From Scylla paramamosain (Eukaryota > Arthropoda > Malacostraca > Decapoda > Portunidae), in NCBI RefSeq assembly GCF_035594125.1, contig NC_087190.1, forward strand, positions 5,985,501-6,049,500: DNA of 64,000 nt, read 5' to 3'. The translations under genes and the position numbers were made by a program. Below, in pieces: positions 30,170 through 41,570 of the stretch. Within the stretch, counting starts at the first letter, position 1, and each line of letters starts with the position of its first letter. The notes below the pieces were generated by a model that ran no database searches, was not told where the DNA came from, and was given only the letters and a program-made list of their open reading frames with translations.

Positions 30170-31410
30170 CGGTAGGAAATAAAGTGTTGTCCCTCCTCAA
30201 CACTACAGAAAATTTTGTGGGTGGTAAGATTCATGCTTCCAATCACTTGTGGCAAGCACTATCCACTGACAAATGGATTCATGCGGTGGTGAATGGTTAT
30301 GTTTTAGAGTTTGATTGTTTGCCTATTCAGAGAGTTATTCCTACACCGCTAAGATTATCTGAGACTGACCAGAATTTCTTGGACAATGCTTTACTTGCTT
30401 TCATGAAACATTTTCAATTTACATGCCTTCCCCAAGGACTAATGTCTGCCCCATGTATTTTTACTAAGTTACTCAAACCAGCATTATCTCGTTTGAGGAA
30501 GCTTGGTATCACTGTGTTTTGTTATTTGGATGACTGTCTCTTCCTTGCTACATCAAAGGAAGAATTGGAGGCAAACGTGAGATATGCTTTGAATTTTTTG
30601 ACTCTTTGGGGCTCACAGTTAATGTTAATAAATCTGTCATGAGGTGGAATTCCTGGGGATTATTTTCAATTCTGTGAACATGACGGCAACGCTGCCCCTT
30701 CAAAAAAGAAAATGAATCAAGGAACAAAGTTTGCTTTTATTTTTTTTATATGACCTAGCCTCTTTCATCGGCCTTGCCGTGGCCTCTGCTCCTGCCGTGA
30801 ACTTAGCCCCTCTCAGGTATAAATATCTCGAGATTAGAAATCAAGGACTCTCTCAGAACTTTGGTGACTACAATTCTAAAATCATTTTAGATGTTCCTTT
30901 CCAAGGAGTTAATAACTTGGTGGATTCGGAACGTCGATTCTCTCTCTCAAAGTCATTGCTTTCTTGTCCCCGGCAAATTGAGATACATACTGAAGCCTGC
31001 CTCACTGGATGGGGGGCGACAGTCGGTGACCTGACGACTCGTGGCCATTGAGCACAGGAGGAACTTGACCATATATTACTGTCTGGAATTGAAGGCAATC
31101 TTATTTGGATTAAAATCTCTTTGCAAGGAGTATAGTCAAACTCACATCCGTCTGAGGTCTGACAACACAACTGTTGTTGCCTGCATCGACAGATGCGGTA
31201 GCACAAACGTTTCGCTTAATTCAGTTGTAAAAGACATTTTTGCTTGGGTCGAGTCGAGAGAGATTACTCTATCAGCACAATATGTAAAAGGACTCGCTAA
31301 TGTGGAGGCCGATAGTGTATCAAGAGTAAAGAATTTAGATAGTGAATGGATGCTAAAACCTTACATTTTTCGGGTACTTTGTCGTGTGTTTTACACACAA
31401 GAGATATAGA
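30170..31410 (+). pseudogene. DIRS-A reverse transcriptase and RNase H, three frames
   Basis: The first frame has the RT palm FTCLPQGLMSAPCIFTKLL and the catalytic CYLDDCLFLA. It breaks near 30640. A second frame gives LASFIGLAVASAPAVNLAPL and YKYLEI and the RNase H start EIHTEACLTGWGA. A third gives LELKAILFGLKSL, HIRLRSDNTTVVACI and QYVKGLANVEADSVSR. These are typical of DIRS/Ngaro elements. A 47-bp tandem duplication lies at about 30115-30208, upstream. Confidence 0.85.
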
Positions 31411-32110
31411 TCTCTTTGCATCGCAAATCAATGTTCAGTTACCTAAATATGTGTCTTGGAAACATGACCCTTCTGCTTTCAGTACTAATGCCTTTGATAT
31501 TAATTGGGCTAATAAAAATTCCTATGCCTTTCCACCCTTCAGGATCATAGGCAAACTGTTGAAGAAAATTCAGGAGGACAAGGCAACACTGCTGGCGATC
31601 TTACCACTCTGGCCAACCCAGGTGTGGTTTCCAACAGCTCTTCTTCTGCTGGCAGACACTCCGCTACTCCTCCCCCACAGTCCTTTGGTTTTACCGCATG
31701 ACCCGTCCCGCACACATCCGCGAGCTGTAAAGTTAACGGCTGTTATCGGGAAATCTCTCGAGAACCGAGGCCTTTCACCGGATGTTGCCAGATTCCTCCT
31801 TAAATCTTGGAGGAGGGATACAATTTCACAATATGAGTCACATCTCCTGAGATAGATGTCAGTTTGTATCGGCAGGGAAATTGATCCATTTCGACCATCC
31901 GTCAGTTTCCTATAAGACTTTCTTTTACAGGAATTGAATACGGGGAAGGGACGTAGTTACAGTACTATTAATTCCATTCGCTCATCCATCTCTGCTGTAA
32001 CCTTTGTTGACGGCAAACCTGCAGGCCAACATCCATTAATTAGCAGGTTTATGAAGGCAGTTTTTCAGGAGACGCCTTCCCTTCCTCGCTTTCTGCTTGT
32101 TTCAAGATAA
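31400..32110 (+). pseudogene. DIRS-A RNase H-recombinase junction and tyrosine recombinase N-terminus
   Basis: Coding includes DLFASQIN, the DIRS-typical KATLLAILPLWPTQVWFP, then RGLSPDVARFLLKSWRRDT and, after a stop, YSTINSIRSSISAVTF and PLISRFMKAVFQETPSLPRF. This is the SAM-like N-terminal part of the recombinase. The catalytic R-H-R-Y part does not follow, so the element cannot integrate by itself. Confidence 0.78.
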
Positions 32111-32204
32111 AAGTACTAATTGTTGGGATTGAAAATATACTCTAATTTCTTTTCCCATGTAGTATGGTTTCGTAGGTTTGAGGAATTACTCAAACTCTCG
32201 TTGC

Positions 32205-32245
32205 CTACCTTTGTGACGTCAGTTAAATGATTTGTTGGAGTGAAA
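32205..32245 (-). repeat. DIRS-A right inverted terminus
   Basis: This is the reverse complement partner of 28692-28731 with a few mismatches. It contains TGACGTCA, also present at the other DIRS ends. Confidence 0.83.
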
Positions 32246-32508
32246 TTGTAAGATTAAGCGAGTACTTACCGGAACGAAGGTTGATCGTAATTTCACGAAA
32301 GTCATTTAACTGCGCCACTGAGGTAGTAAACGCCCTGTTCTGTTGTACTCCTGCATTATGATTCCTGTTTCCTTAAACCTCCTCTGAAAAACTGGCGGGA
32401 AACTGGCGCCACATGCATCTCGTTTACTACCTCAGTGATGCAGTTAAATGACTTTCAAGAAATTACGATCAACCTTCGTACCGTTAAGTACTCGCTTAAT
32501 CTTACAAT
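32240..32508. repeat. 263-bp palindromic module built from DIRS-like ends
   Basis: Bases 32240-32330 and 32420-32508 are inverted repeats of about 90 bp (TTGTAAGATTAAGCGAGTAC on one side, its complement on the other). Both arms also contain AAGTCATTTAACTG..CACTGAGGTAGT, a diverged form of the DIRS-A left end. The right arm continues into ACTGGCGCCACATGCATCTC, matching the sequence inside the DIRS left end (28738-28755) in reverse. The loop is about 90 bp. Confidence 0.82.
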
Positions 32509-35157
32509 TTATGTGCGCAACGACTTAACCTGCTCTCGTGCCTGTGATCTTGAATCTTCCGAGTTTTCCACTGTTTAGCTACGACTACAGAGTCACTCTC
32601 AAACTAAATTTATCTGTGCTGTATACTTCTCACCTAACTCCTCTGACTATAAGAAATTCTTTGACTACTTGATTTCCAAAGTGGAGCACATTCTGACTCT
32701 TCCCTTTTGCAGAGATCTCCATTCTTGGAGACTTTAATGTTCACCACCAGCTTTGGCTTTCCTCTCCTTTCACTGAACATCCTGGTGAACTAGCCTTCAA
32801 CTTTGCTATCCTCCACGACCAAGAGCAATTGGTGCATCACCCTACTCGTATTCCTGACCGTCTTGGAGATACTTCCAACATTCTTGACCTTTTCCTGACC
32901 TCTAATCCTTCTGCTTTTGCTGTCAGTCTCTCTTCTCCATTGGGCTCCTCCGATCACAGTCTCATATCTGTATCTTGTCCTATAGCTCCAATCCCTCCTC
33001 AGGATCCCCTTAAGCGAAGGTACCTCTAGCATTTTGCCTCTGCTCTTTGGGAGGACCTGAGGAGGTATTTTGCCGATTTTTCCTTCGAATGACTACTGCT
33101 TCCGTGTCAGAGACCCGTCTTTGTGTGCCGAGCGCATAACAGAGGTGATAATGTCTGGCATGGAGGCGTACATTCCCCACTCTTTTTCTCGACCTAAACC
33201 TTCCAAACCTTGGTTTTAATACAGCTTGTTCTTGTGCTATACATAATAGAGAGGTGGCCCACAAAAGGTAATTAATAAGCCTTCCATCACCAGAATCTCA
33301 TGCACTTTATATTTCTGCCCAGAACCATGCCAAGTCTGTTCTCCAACTAACCAAAAAGTCCTTTATTAGTAATTAGTGTCAAAATCTTTCAAGATCTAGC
33401 TCCCCTCGTGACTTCTGGCATCTAGCCAAAAAGATCTCCAATAACTTTTATTTCTTCTTTCTACCTTGGACGATTCTGGGGTTGTTCCTCTCCTCCACCC
33501 TCGGACTATTTTCATGCTACCTATTAAAATTCTTCGCAATGTTGTTTTCCATGACCTCGCTGGCCTAAACCCTCGGAAGGCTTATGGACCTGATGGGGAC
33601 CCTCCTACTGTTCTCCAAAACTGTGCCTCCGTGCTTGCACCTTGCCTAGTCAAAGTCAGCTCTGTCTGTCAACATCTCTACCTTTCCTTCTTGCTGGAAG
33701 TTTGCCTACATTCAGCCTGTCCCTAAAAAGGGTGACCATTCTAATCCCTCAAACTACCGTCCTATTGCTTTAATTTCCTATGACCATTCTAATTCCTCAA
33801 ACTACCGTCCTAATGCTTTAATTTCCTGCCTATCTAAAGCTTTTGAATCCTATTGCTTTAATTTCCTGCTTATCTAAAGCTTTTGAATCTATCCTCAGCA
33901 GGAAGATTCTTAAACAACCTTCTATCTGATTGCCAGTATGGGTTCCGTCAAGGCCGCTCTACTGGTGATATGGCTTTTCTTACCGAGTCTTGGTCATCCT
34001 CTTTTAGAGATTTTGGTAAAACTTTTGCTATTACTTTGGTTATATCAAAAACTTTTTTTGATAGTGTCACAAAGCTTTGATTTCCAAACTACCCTCCTAC
34101 GTCTTCTATTCTTCTCTCTGTAACTTCATCCAAAAGTTTTCTTTCTGACCGCTCTATTACTGCTGTGGTAGACGGTCACTGTTCTTCTCCTAAATCTATG
34201 AACAGTGGTGTTCCTCAGGGTTCTGTCCTGTCACCCACTCCTACGCTGATGATACCACCCTGCACTTTTCCACATCATTTCATAGACGTCCAACCCTTCA
34301 GGAAGTAAACATTTCACGCAGGAAAGCCACAGAACGCCTGACTTCTGATCTCTCTAAAATTTCTGATAGATGATAGGGCATAGCAAACTTAGTATTGTTC
34401 AATGCCTCAAAAACGCAATTCCTCCATCTATCAACTCGACACAACTTTCCAGACAACTATCCCTTCTTCTTCAATGACATTCAACTGTCCCCCTCTTCTA
34501 CACTGAACATCCTCGGTCTGTAATTTACTTATAATCTTAACTGGAAACTTAACATCTCATCCCTAGCTAAAGCAGCTTCTATGAAGTTAGTCGTTCTGAG
34601 AAGTCTCCGCCAGTTGTACCAGCTTCTAACTCTGTACTCCATGTATGGAGTATGCTTCACATGTCTGGGGGTTCCACTCATACCGCTCTTCTAGACAGGG
34701 TGGAATCAAAAGCTTTTCGTCTCAAACTCCTCTCCTGTAATTGACTCCTGTCCTCTAATTGACTGTCTTCAACCTCTCTCTCATCGCCGGAATGTTGCTT
34801 CTCTAGCTGTCTTCTACCGCTATTTTCATACTAACTGCATGCCTCCCCTCCTCCCAAGGCTTCGCTGCACTTAGGCTTTCTTCTTTCTCTCACCCTTATT
34901 CTGTCCACCTCTCTAATGCAAGAGTTAACCAGTATTCTCAATCATTCATTCCTTTCTCTGGTAAACTCTGGAACTCCCTGTCTGCTTTTGTATTTCCACC
35001 TTCCTATGACTTGAATTCCTTCAAGAGGGAGGTTTTGAGACACTTATCCTTCAATTTTTGACTACCGCTTTGGACCCCATTCTGGGACTGGCATCTCAGT
35101 GGGCTTTTTTTTTTTTATTGGATTTTTGTTGCCCTTGGCCAGTGTCCCTCCTACATA

Positions 35158-35505
35158 AAAAAAAAAAAAAATCCAAAAAATCCTTTATCAAATGACACGC
35201 AGAAGAAAGTAAATACACTACAATGAACATATTGAATATACAAAAATGTGCAAACAGAAGCATAGGTAAAAGAACAAGTACAACACCAAATGGCCCATTA
35301 CAATTTTAATTCCAGACACTTTAATTACCAGACACTTTAATTAATACCGATAATTATAATTAATACCGATAATTATAATAATGATAATACTGATAAGGAG
35401 AACCCTCGTTAATTTACCATGAGTCCTTGAATCTAAATAACCATCATCAATTTAGGAAGAACGGTGACCTAGTGGTAACACCTTCTCCCAAACAAAGGTG
35501 TGAGT
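35158..35505. other. unassigned AT-rich DNA
   Basis: There are A-tract remnants, then two copies of CCAGACACTTTAATTA and of ATACCGATAATTATAATTA in tandem at about 35310-35378. No coding signal. It may contain the 3' part of the Gmr1-like element, but no integrated end or LTR could be identified. Confidence 0.45.
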
Positions 35506-35509
35506 CTTC

Positions 35510-35765
35510 AGCTTCACGGAACACCAGATAAGGCGTCCGCGATTACATTCTCCTTTCCTCTCACATGCGTAACAAGAATATCATATTCCTGCAACAAAAG
35601 GCACCATCTCACGAGTCTCTAGTTGGAGTTTTCATCCTACTTAAGAAGACTAGTTTTTCATCCTACTTAAGAAGACTAAAGGGTTATATCAATAAATACT
35701 TTCACAGGATGCACTGCTTCTCTTACATAAACGTCAAAATGCCTTAGACATAAAATCAATGCTAA
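35510..35765 (-). pseudogene. Gmr1-like RNase H C-terminal fragment
   Basis: Minus-strand reading gives VYVREAVHPVKVFID, a 25-bp tandem duplication (35622-35668), then WCLLLQEYDILVTHVRGKEN and VIADALS. This is the end of a Gypsy RNase H. It lies on the far side of DIRS-B, in the same direction as the RT at 39763. About 250 residues between the two parts are missing. Joining them into one element is inference from position and direction. Confidence 0.72.
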
Positions 35766-36440
35766 CGAAACCTGTGAGTGAACCCCACTTGTTGTTTGTG
35801 CGTTCGAGATAGCTCACCACCGAAGTGACAACACACAACCTTCTGTCTGGGGGATAGGCTACAAAAACTAATTATGATAAATGTTCCCCTGGCCTAGAAG
35901 TTTTTAAGAGGATCGCCAATCCTGAAAGAGACCCGACTGTCCGAAACAGTCATGCTCCTGATGTCTAACATATACAAAGTCTGGCCGCTTTGGCCGAAGA
36001 GCAGTAACATAAATAAGAATTGTTAATTTCCTTGATAACTGAAATAGAGACAAATCTCCCCATTGGCCCTAAGGCCTACTATGTAATCTAAGATGATCCA
36101 AGGTGGTGGCGGGGCAAGGATGGTCTCTCCTGGGAAACCGCTTTCATAAACCTGGCAACCAAGGGATGTTGTCCTGCCGTTGGCCATTAATACTTGTTAC
36201 TGCCGAGATAGCTGATCGGGCTGATCGTATCGTGTTGATGGAACTATAGGTCCAACCTGTTTCCTTCTTAAATTCAGCAAAAAAAGAAATCCTAAAAAGT
36301 CAGTTACAGATGACTGAAAGATATTCGTTTTTCCTGCAGAGACAAAAAGACAACCATTTCCTGATATGCGACCCATACTGCATCCTTGTGCTTGGCCTCC
36401 AGGAGTTAAGCAGAAAGCTGGCAACTTCTGACGAAAGGCC
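35765..36440 (-). pseudogene. DIRS-B tyrosine recombinase, frame-broken
   Basis: Pieces include GLSSEVASFLLNSWRPSTRM, YSSINTIRSAISAVTS, a SRKLTILIYVTALRPKRPDF stretch (the KL..L..LTGQR..T-type core) and AYPPDRRLCVV-like sequence in shifted frames. These match the central part of DIRS recombinases, absent from DIRS-A. The C-terminal catalytic tyrosine region was not recognised before the Gmr1-like RNase H begins. Confidence 0.65.
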
Positions 36441-38110
36441 TTGACTTGTGTACGACTCCCTGATACCATCATCGCTGTTAAAATTAACCCTCGAACCCGA
36501 GGGTGTGCGAGAGTGGGATTTTGTGGCAGCACTAGAGGAAGACGGGGAAGGAGAACAGGAGGTGCAGCTAGTAACTGAAGGGCTGTCGGGAACCAGACTT
36601 GTGTTGGCCATAGTGGTAGAATCATCATGACTGTAGCTTTGTCTTCCCAGATTTTCTGGAGAACTCTTAATATAATACTGAAAGGTGGGAAAGCGTAAAA
36701 GTTCTTACTTGACCAGGTCATTGTGAAAGCATTAGTATGAATGGCACAAGGATCAGTCCTCAAGGAAACAATCAGGTAATTAAGTATTTATGCGAGTGGC
36801 AAACAGATCAACTTCAGGTGTGTAATAGAGTTGAGAAAGACTTTGAAAAATATGGGGCCATAACATCCATTCTGCATCCATGTTTTTCACTCGGGATTCT
36901 TTGTCTGCCTCTATATTATGTAGACCACGTATATGTTGTGTTGAAGTAATACCCCTTGACACAGCCCATTCAAAAATCTGTTCTACTATCACATGAAGGT
37001 TAAGTTTAGTTCTGCCACAACGATTTAAACAGGCAATTGCAGTGACATTGTCAGAACGGAGGCGGACACGAGTTCCCCTGTAATCCTTGCAAAGGGACTG
37101 TAGATCCATTAGGATGGCTTTCATTTCCAAACAATTGATGTGATCCAATTCATCATGAGCCCAGTGACCACCAGTCCTGGTATCCCCCAGTACTGCAACC
37201 CAACCAGTCAGAGAAACATCACAAAACAATTCTAGTTAGTGGGGACAGGATCGAAACGACTTTGTTTGTGAAGCAATATTATTAACCCACCAGTTAAGTC
37301 CCGAGCATGATTGTCCAAGAGAACAGGTGAACTATAATTCCCATGATGGGGAGCGAGTTCTCTGTTACGAGTTATTTCTAAGTACTTATACCTGAGTGGG
37401 GCGAACTTCACAGTGGTGTCAGAGGCTACAGCCATACCAATAAAAGAGGATAGCTCAAGCAAAGAAACTACATCTTTGTTCAATTGTAGTAAACCCTGTG
37501 CATTAATGTGCTCTTTTCTCCTGGGTGTCAAAGTGGCAGTCATGTCAACAGAGTTTAATATCACACCAAGGAATTCAATCTCTTGGGTAGGCTCTAGTAC
37601 TGATTTGTGTGGATTGACTGAGCCCTAAGGAGTCAAAAAGATGCAGGGCGTAAGACACATCAGATCGTAAAGCAACAGCAGAGTCAGCAATGAAAATGCA
37701 ATCATCCAAGTAGCATGACACGAATATCCCAAGTTTACGAAGATGCGAGAGGACAGGTTTCAACAGTTTAGTGAAAATGCGAGGCGCTGAGATCAAGCCC
37801 TGTGGAAGACAAGTGAAGCGAAACTTAGTAGATAAAGGGTATCAAAGGATCTTTAAGGGTGTCCATCTTAAAATGTACATGGTCAACATAATCATTAAGT
37901 TCTTTCAAATTCAGAAGAACTCTAGCGTGCCATCTCTCTTAATGGTAGGAAAAGGGTTAGAAAGGAAACCACGATCCCCTGGGGCACATAATTCTACTAT
38001 TTTGTGCTCAAGAACATCAACATGGCAGAGTCCAGGGCTTTTTGATCTGCAAGAGACAAGTTTAGAGGAACCGGTGAAATCCTCTGTATGGGAACATTCA
38101 CAAAAACTAA
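36440..38110 (-). pseudogene. DIRS-B reverse transcriptase and RNase H
   Basis: Minus-strand RT parts read LPQGLISAPRIFTKLLKPVL-like and CYLDDCIFIADSA. The next frame gives LSSFIGMAVASDTTVKFAPL and YKYLEITRNREL. RNase H parts read CLEMKAILMDLQSL, RVRLRSDNVTAIACLNRC and HIRGLHNIEADKESR, then EVDLFATRIN and KATVMMILPLWPTQVWFP. These are collinear with DIRS-A. The fingers region (38110-37850) is decayed. Confidence 0.83.
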
Positions 38111-38289
38111 AAATTTTCCATGTACCACATCATGAATCCATTAATCTAAGGAGAGACAATACCACTGCGACCTAGCAACAAAAATTTTTCCTCCACAAAA
38201 ATTATTAGGAGTATTAACCAAAGGCATTAACAAGGGAGTTACCGACGGTAGTCTCACTGGGGAGTTCTGTGTCTCGGCATCCCCCTCCC

Positions 38290-39378
38290 CTAGGGAGGCC
38301 TCTGGCCTAAAAATGGCCTTGCCTGGTAACGTGGCCTTGACTGCTGAGGGTAAGGTCGTCTAGGTAACTGGTGAGGTCCCAGGAGCTTTGTAAGGAGGGA
38401 AGTTGGGCCTCCCAAGTTTTCCTCACGTTTCTTTATGATATCAAAGGTGAACAAATAATCCTTGCCGACTTCACAGTCCCAATTACAGAGCTCTGCCAAG
38501 GCAGAGTCATGCACGTGAGCCTGCGCAACCTCTTTCCGTAGCTGATTGATGAAGTTAATAGCGGAAGTTAGCAGCCTCAGGCTGTTAAGACCATCAAGGT
38601 AGGAGGTTAAGGGCTTATCTTTCTTATCTCCAATATCAGCCTCAGGCTACTATTAAGACCATCAAGGTAGGAGGTTAAGGGCTTATCTTCCTTATCTCCA
38701 ATATCATTAATGCAACAGGCAATTGGGACCAGTGTCTTTGTCAATAATTTATTAGGAAGTGTGTCGACCAGTTTTCCACCAACACTCATTGCCTTGGTGA
38801 TGGCAGGATTGGTCGCTGGGACCTTTAAGTTGGGTACATTACCCGGGAGCTTGATCTTATCACATGTGAGCCTCACGCAGTCAGCTGAAGGCCGACGTCG
38901 CAGACTCCCAATAAGAATGCCAGCCAGGCGGTCACCTGTTTCTTCCTCACCATGGAAGCCAGCCTCACCATGGCCAGCAAACTCATAAAGAGCCTTCTGG
39001 AAGCCAGTATCAACCACAGTATCACCTGTTGGCTGTGCGGCGGTGAGCCGGTCGAGGTTGTCTAGCGATCAGGATAGGGCAAACACGGGAAAGCTTCAGC
39101 TGCTTCGTCATCAGAAGGGGGAGAAGTCGAGGAACCCGCTATAATCGGCCCCCGATGACACTGGAGGAGCTGTAAGCTTGTCTTAATTTGTCAATCAGGG
39201 CACTCAGCAGGGTAGATAATCGGTCTAAATTGCCTTCACTCGATGGAGAGACAGCCGTATCGTTGACGTGGCTCGGGCCAGCAACTGACTGCTGTGAAGC
39301 ACCAGCGGCCGGTGGTTGCGTACTGCAACTATCTCGGGAGACCTTCCTACACATCGCCTTCCAGAGGGTCCCTCTCAC
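38290..39378 (-). pseudogene. DIRS-B gag-like region
   Basis: Frames 39378-39139, 39017-38607 and 38514-38290 carry a Ser/Pro-rich N-terminus with LDRLSTLLSALIDKLRQAYS. KIKLPGNVPNLKVPATNPAI and VGGKLVDTLPNKLLTKTLVP follow, then SALAELCNWDCEVG and an arginine/proline-rich end. A 66-bp tandem duplication at 38570-38702 breaks the frame. Homologous short pieces occur in DIRS-A (PSNVPNMTSCGGKLLDT). Confidence 0.75.
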
Positions 39379-39762
39379 ATCGTTTCCCTCCCGAAGCAGG
39401 CGAGGAGGGACGCCGTGGCGTTCCCAGGGCCTTATCCCGATCCGACATAACTCGTTTAGAAAAACGGAGAAAAACCGGTTAACACAAAGGCCAACATATA
39501 CGTCCTTGGATCATATATGTGTATTCACCATAGCGCTAACAGCTTGCCGTAGCTTACCGGGCTGACTCCTTGGAGAAAGCCGGTGAAAAGTAGTCAAGTT
39601 GATCAACGAGCGGCAGTAATTGCGCACAGTGTAGAGCAGCAGCAGCAGGTCGTGTGGACTGTGTGGAGACTAGCAGCGAACTGACGTGGAACTGGCGACG
39701 CGGGCATCTCGTTGGCTACCGGTGACGTCAGTTACTCGTAAATAGTCGTGGAGTGAAATCTA

Positions 39763-40603
39763 CATATGCTTTAACAAAGTCAGTTTTAATTGAGTTTACA
39801 GAGAGATTTGCATTGTCAAGTTTCTGGAACACTTTCCTCAATAAAACTAGATGTTCTTCCCAATCATCAGAATACAAAATTGTCATGAATATAAACAGCA
39901 CATTCCTCTACATCCTTTAATACATTACTGACAAATCTCTGAAAGGAACTAGAACTGTTCTTCATCCCGAACGGAAGGATCCTGTACTGAAGAAATCCGT
40001 CCATTGTAACAAATACTACTATAATCTTTACTACCTGCCAGAAACCTTTCAGCAATTTTTTTTTTTTTTTTTTTGTCAAACCTAGCATTTCCTAACTGAT
40101 CTATACAATCATCGATTCGTGGAATAGGATACGAATCGCTTTTTATCAAAGCATTGACTTTTCTAAAATCAGTGCAAAACCTGTAACCATCACCTCCAGG
40201 CTTCGGCACCAAAACACAGGGCGAGCTCCAAGGGCTGGTGCTAGGCTCTATCACGTCATTATCAAGCATATACTGTACCTCTCTCCTCATGATCCTATCT
40301 CTTAACTGGGTTTACTCTGTATGGATGTTGTTTAACTGGCTTTGCATCATTTACCTCTATATCATGAACAATCATATCAGTTCTTCTAGGTACATCACCG
40401 AATAAAGATTTAAACTCATTAATGATCTTCACTACTTCATACATCTGATCCTGATTCAAGTGTTTTAACTTCTCAGTTAGGTCACCTAGGACTTGCGAGT
40501 TCTCCAGGCTTTGACCTTCACATTTACTCATCAGAAATTCCTCATCATAATTTACATCTCTACACTGTACTGCACTTACACAAAGTCTTTCATTACCCTC
40601 CAT
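39763..40603 (-). pseudogene. Gmr1-like reverse transcriptase
   Basis: The frame 40603-40295 is the linker (LFGDVPRRTDMIVHDIEVND, KQHPYRVNPVKR). RT follows with EPSTSPWSSPCVLVPKPGGD, CTDFRKVNALIKSDSYPIPR, ILPFGMKNSSSSFQRFV and a catalytic box reading YIHDN instead of YIDDI/V. A run of 16 T at 40060-40075 replaces part of the palm (after NARFDK). It ends at 39763 with TDFVKAY, cut by DIRS-B. Inactive. Confidence 0.85.
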
Positions 40604-41570
40604 TCGTTTCTCTTCTCACTGACAATAATATGGCTTTATCATATTTATGTGATACAATTGATTACTTTTCCGCCTATCTTGAGCTCTTTTACCAAGTAAT
40701 TTGCATTGCTTATTTTCTTTTCCACTATCCAGGGTCCACTGTATCTAGCCTTCAGATGATTACCCTACACACGAAATTGTACTAATACCCTGTCAACTGG
40801 TTGAAATACTCTTTTTTTTAGCCTTTCTGTCGTACCACCCCTTCATTTCATTCTGAACCTCATGCAAGTTCTTCCTAGCAATTTCGTTTGCTTTCATTAG
40901 TTTCTCCTTAAAAGTTTTCACATATCGGGATACACTGAATACTTTATTATTTTCCAACCACTTTTCCTTTAACATCATTAATGGACCGCGCACCTCGTGT
41001 CCATATACCAGATCGAAAGGACTAAATCCCGTCGATTCATTTACAGCATCCCCTAAAGCAAATTAAACTAACGGTGATGCCTCACCCCACTCTCCATCCA
41101 TCTCGTCACAGTACATTTTTTGAGTGTGGTGAAATCTTTCTATGCATCCTTGCCATTAAGGATAAATACTAGATAATTGTTGGTTGATGCTTAATGCTTT
41201 CAATACATTCCTGAATAACCTTGATGTAAAATTACTCCCCTGGTCTGACTGGATGACATGGCAATCCAACCCAAGAAAAAAAATTCACCAGCTCCCTTAC
41301 AATTACTCAATTACTATTTATGCTTCTCAAAGGAATAGCCCCAGGAAATTTTGTAGCTGTGCACACGATTGTCAGTATATACTGGTTACCTTTTCGTGTA
41401 CGAAGTAACGGCCCCACACAATCAATTACCACCTTGCTGAATGGGTCAGTCATTACTGGCACGGGGAGCAACGGAGCTCGGGGAATTGTCTGATTAGGTT
41501 TCCCTGTAATTTGGGAAGTGTGACACGTTCTACAATAGTTTGCTATATCTTTGTTTATTCCTGGCCAAAA

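Larger units (their letters stand above)
28691..32508 (+). mobile_element. DIRS-A: DIRS-type tyrosine-recombinase retrotransposon, decayed
   Basis: Imperfect inverted termini lie at 28692-28731 and 32205-32245 (CTACCTTTGTGACGTCAGTT on the right side). Coding is gag-like, RT, RNase H and the start of a tyrosine recombinase, in that order. No LTRs and no clear target duplication are present; only TTT is shared at the junctions, consistent with recombinase-mediated insertion. The recombinase catalytic part is missing. A 263-bp palindromic module (32246-32508) follows the right terminus. Confidence 0.85.
28340..35157 (+). mobile_element. family A LINE, degenerate, split by DIRS-A
   Basis: The left part 28340-28690 has leader and MATPTPAS start, and breaks within the endonuclease at GCTGGATGTTGCA. 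The right part 32509-35157 resumes with ATGTGCGCAACGAC. It follows endonuclease ([20 protein letters not shown]), RT and C-terminus in many frames to the 3' UTR and A-tail at 35155. At 33730-33900 a stretch around NYRPIALIS is repeated three times in tandem. RT core is heavily deleted (YADD precedes directly after GSVLSPT). Confidence 0.88.
35765..39762 (-). mobile_element. DIRS-B: second DIRS-type retrotransposon, decayed, with longer recombinase region
   Basis: The minus-strand start at about 39762 shows the diverged DIRS terminus (GACGTCACCGGTAGCCAACG), related to the DIRS-A left end. Coding follows the DIRS-A order: gag-like (39378-38290), RT (about 38100-37575), RNase H (37564-36780) and linker and recombinase (36763-35765). 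It inserted between RT and RNase H of the Gmr1-like element. Its far end lacks a recognisable inverted terminus, so it is truncated there. Codons and DNA are diverged from DIRS-A, so it is a separate subfamily. Confidence 0.83.
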
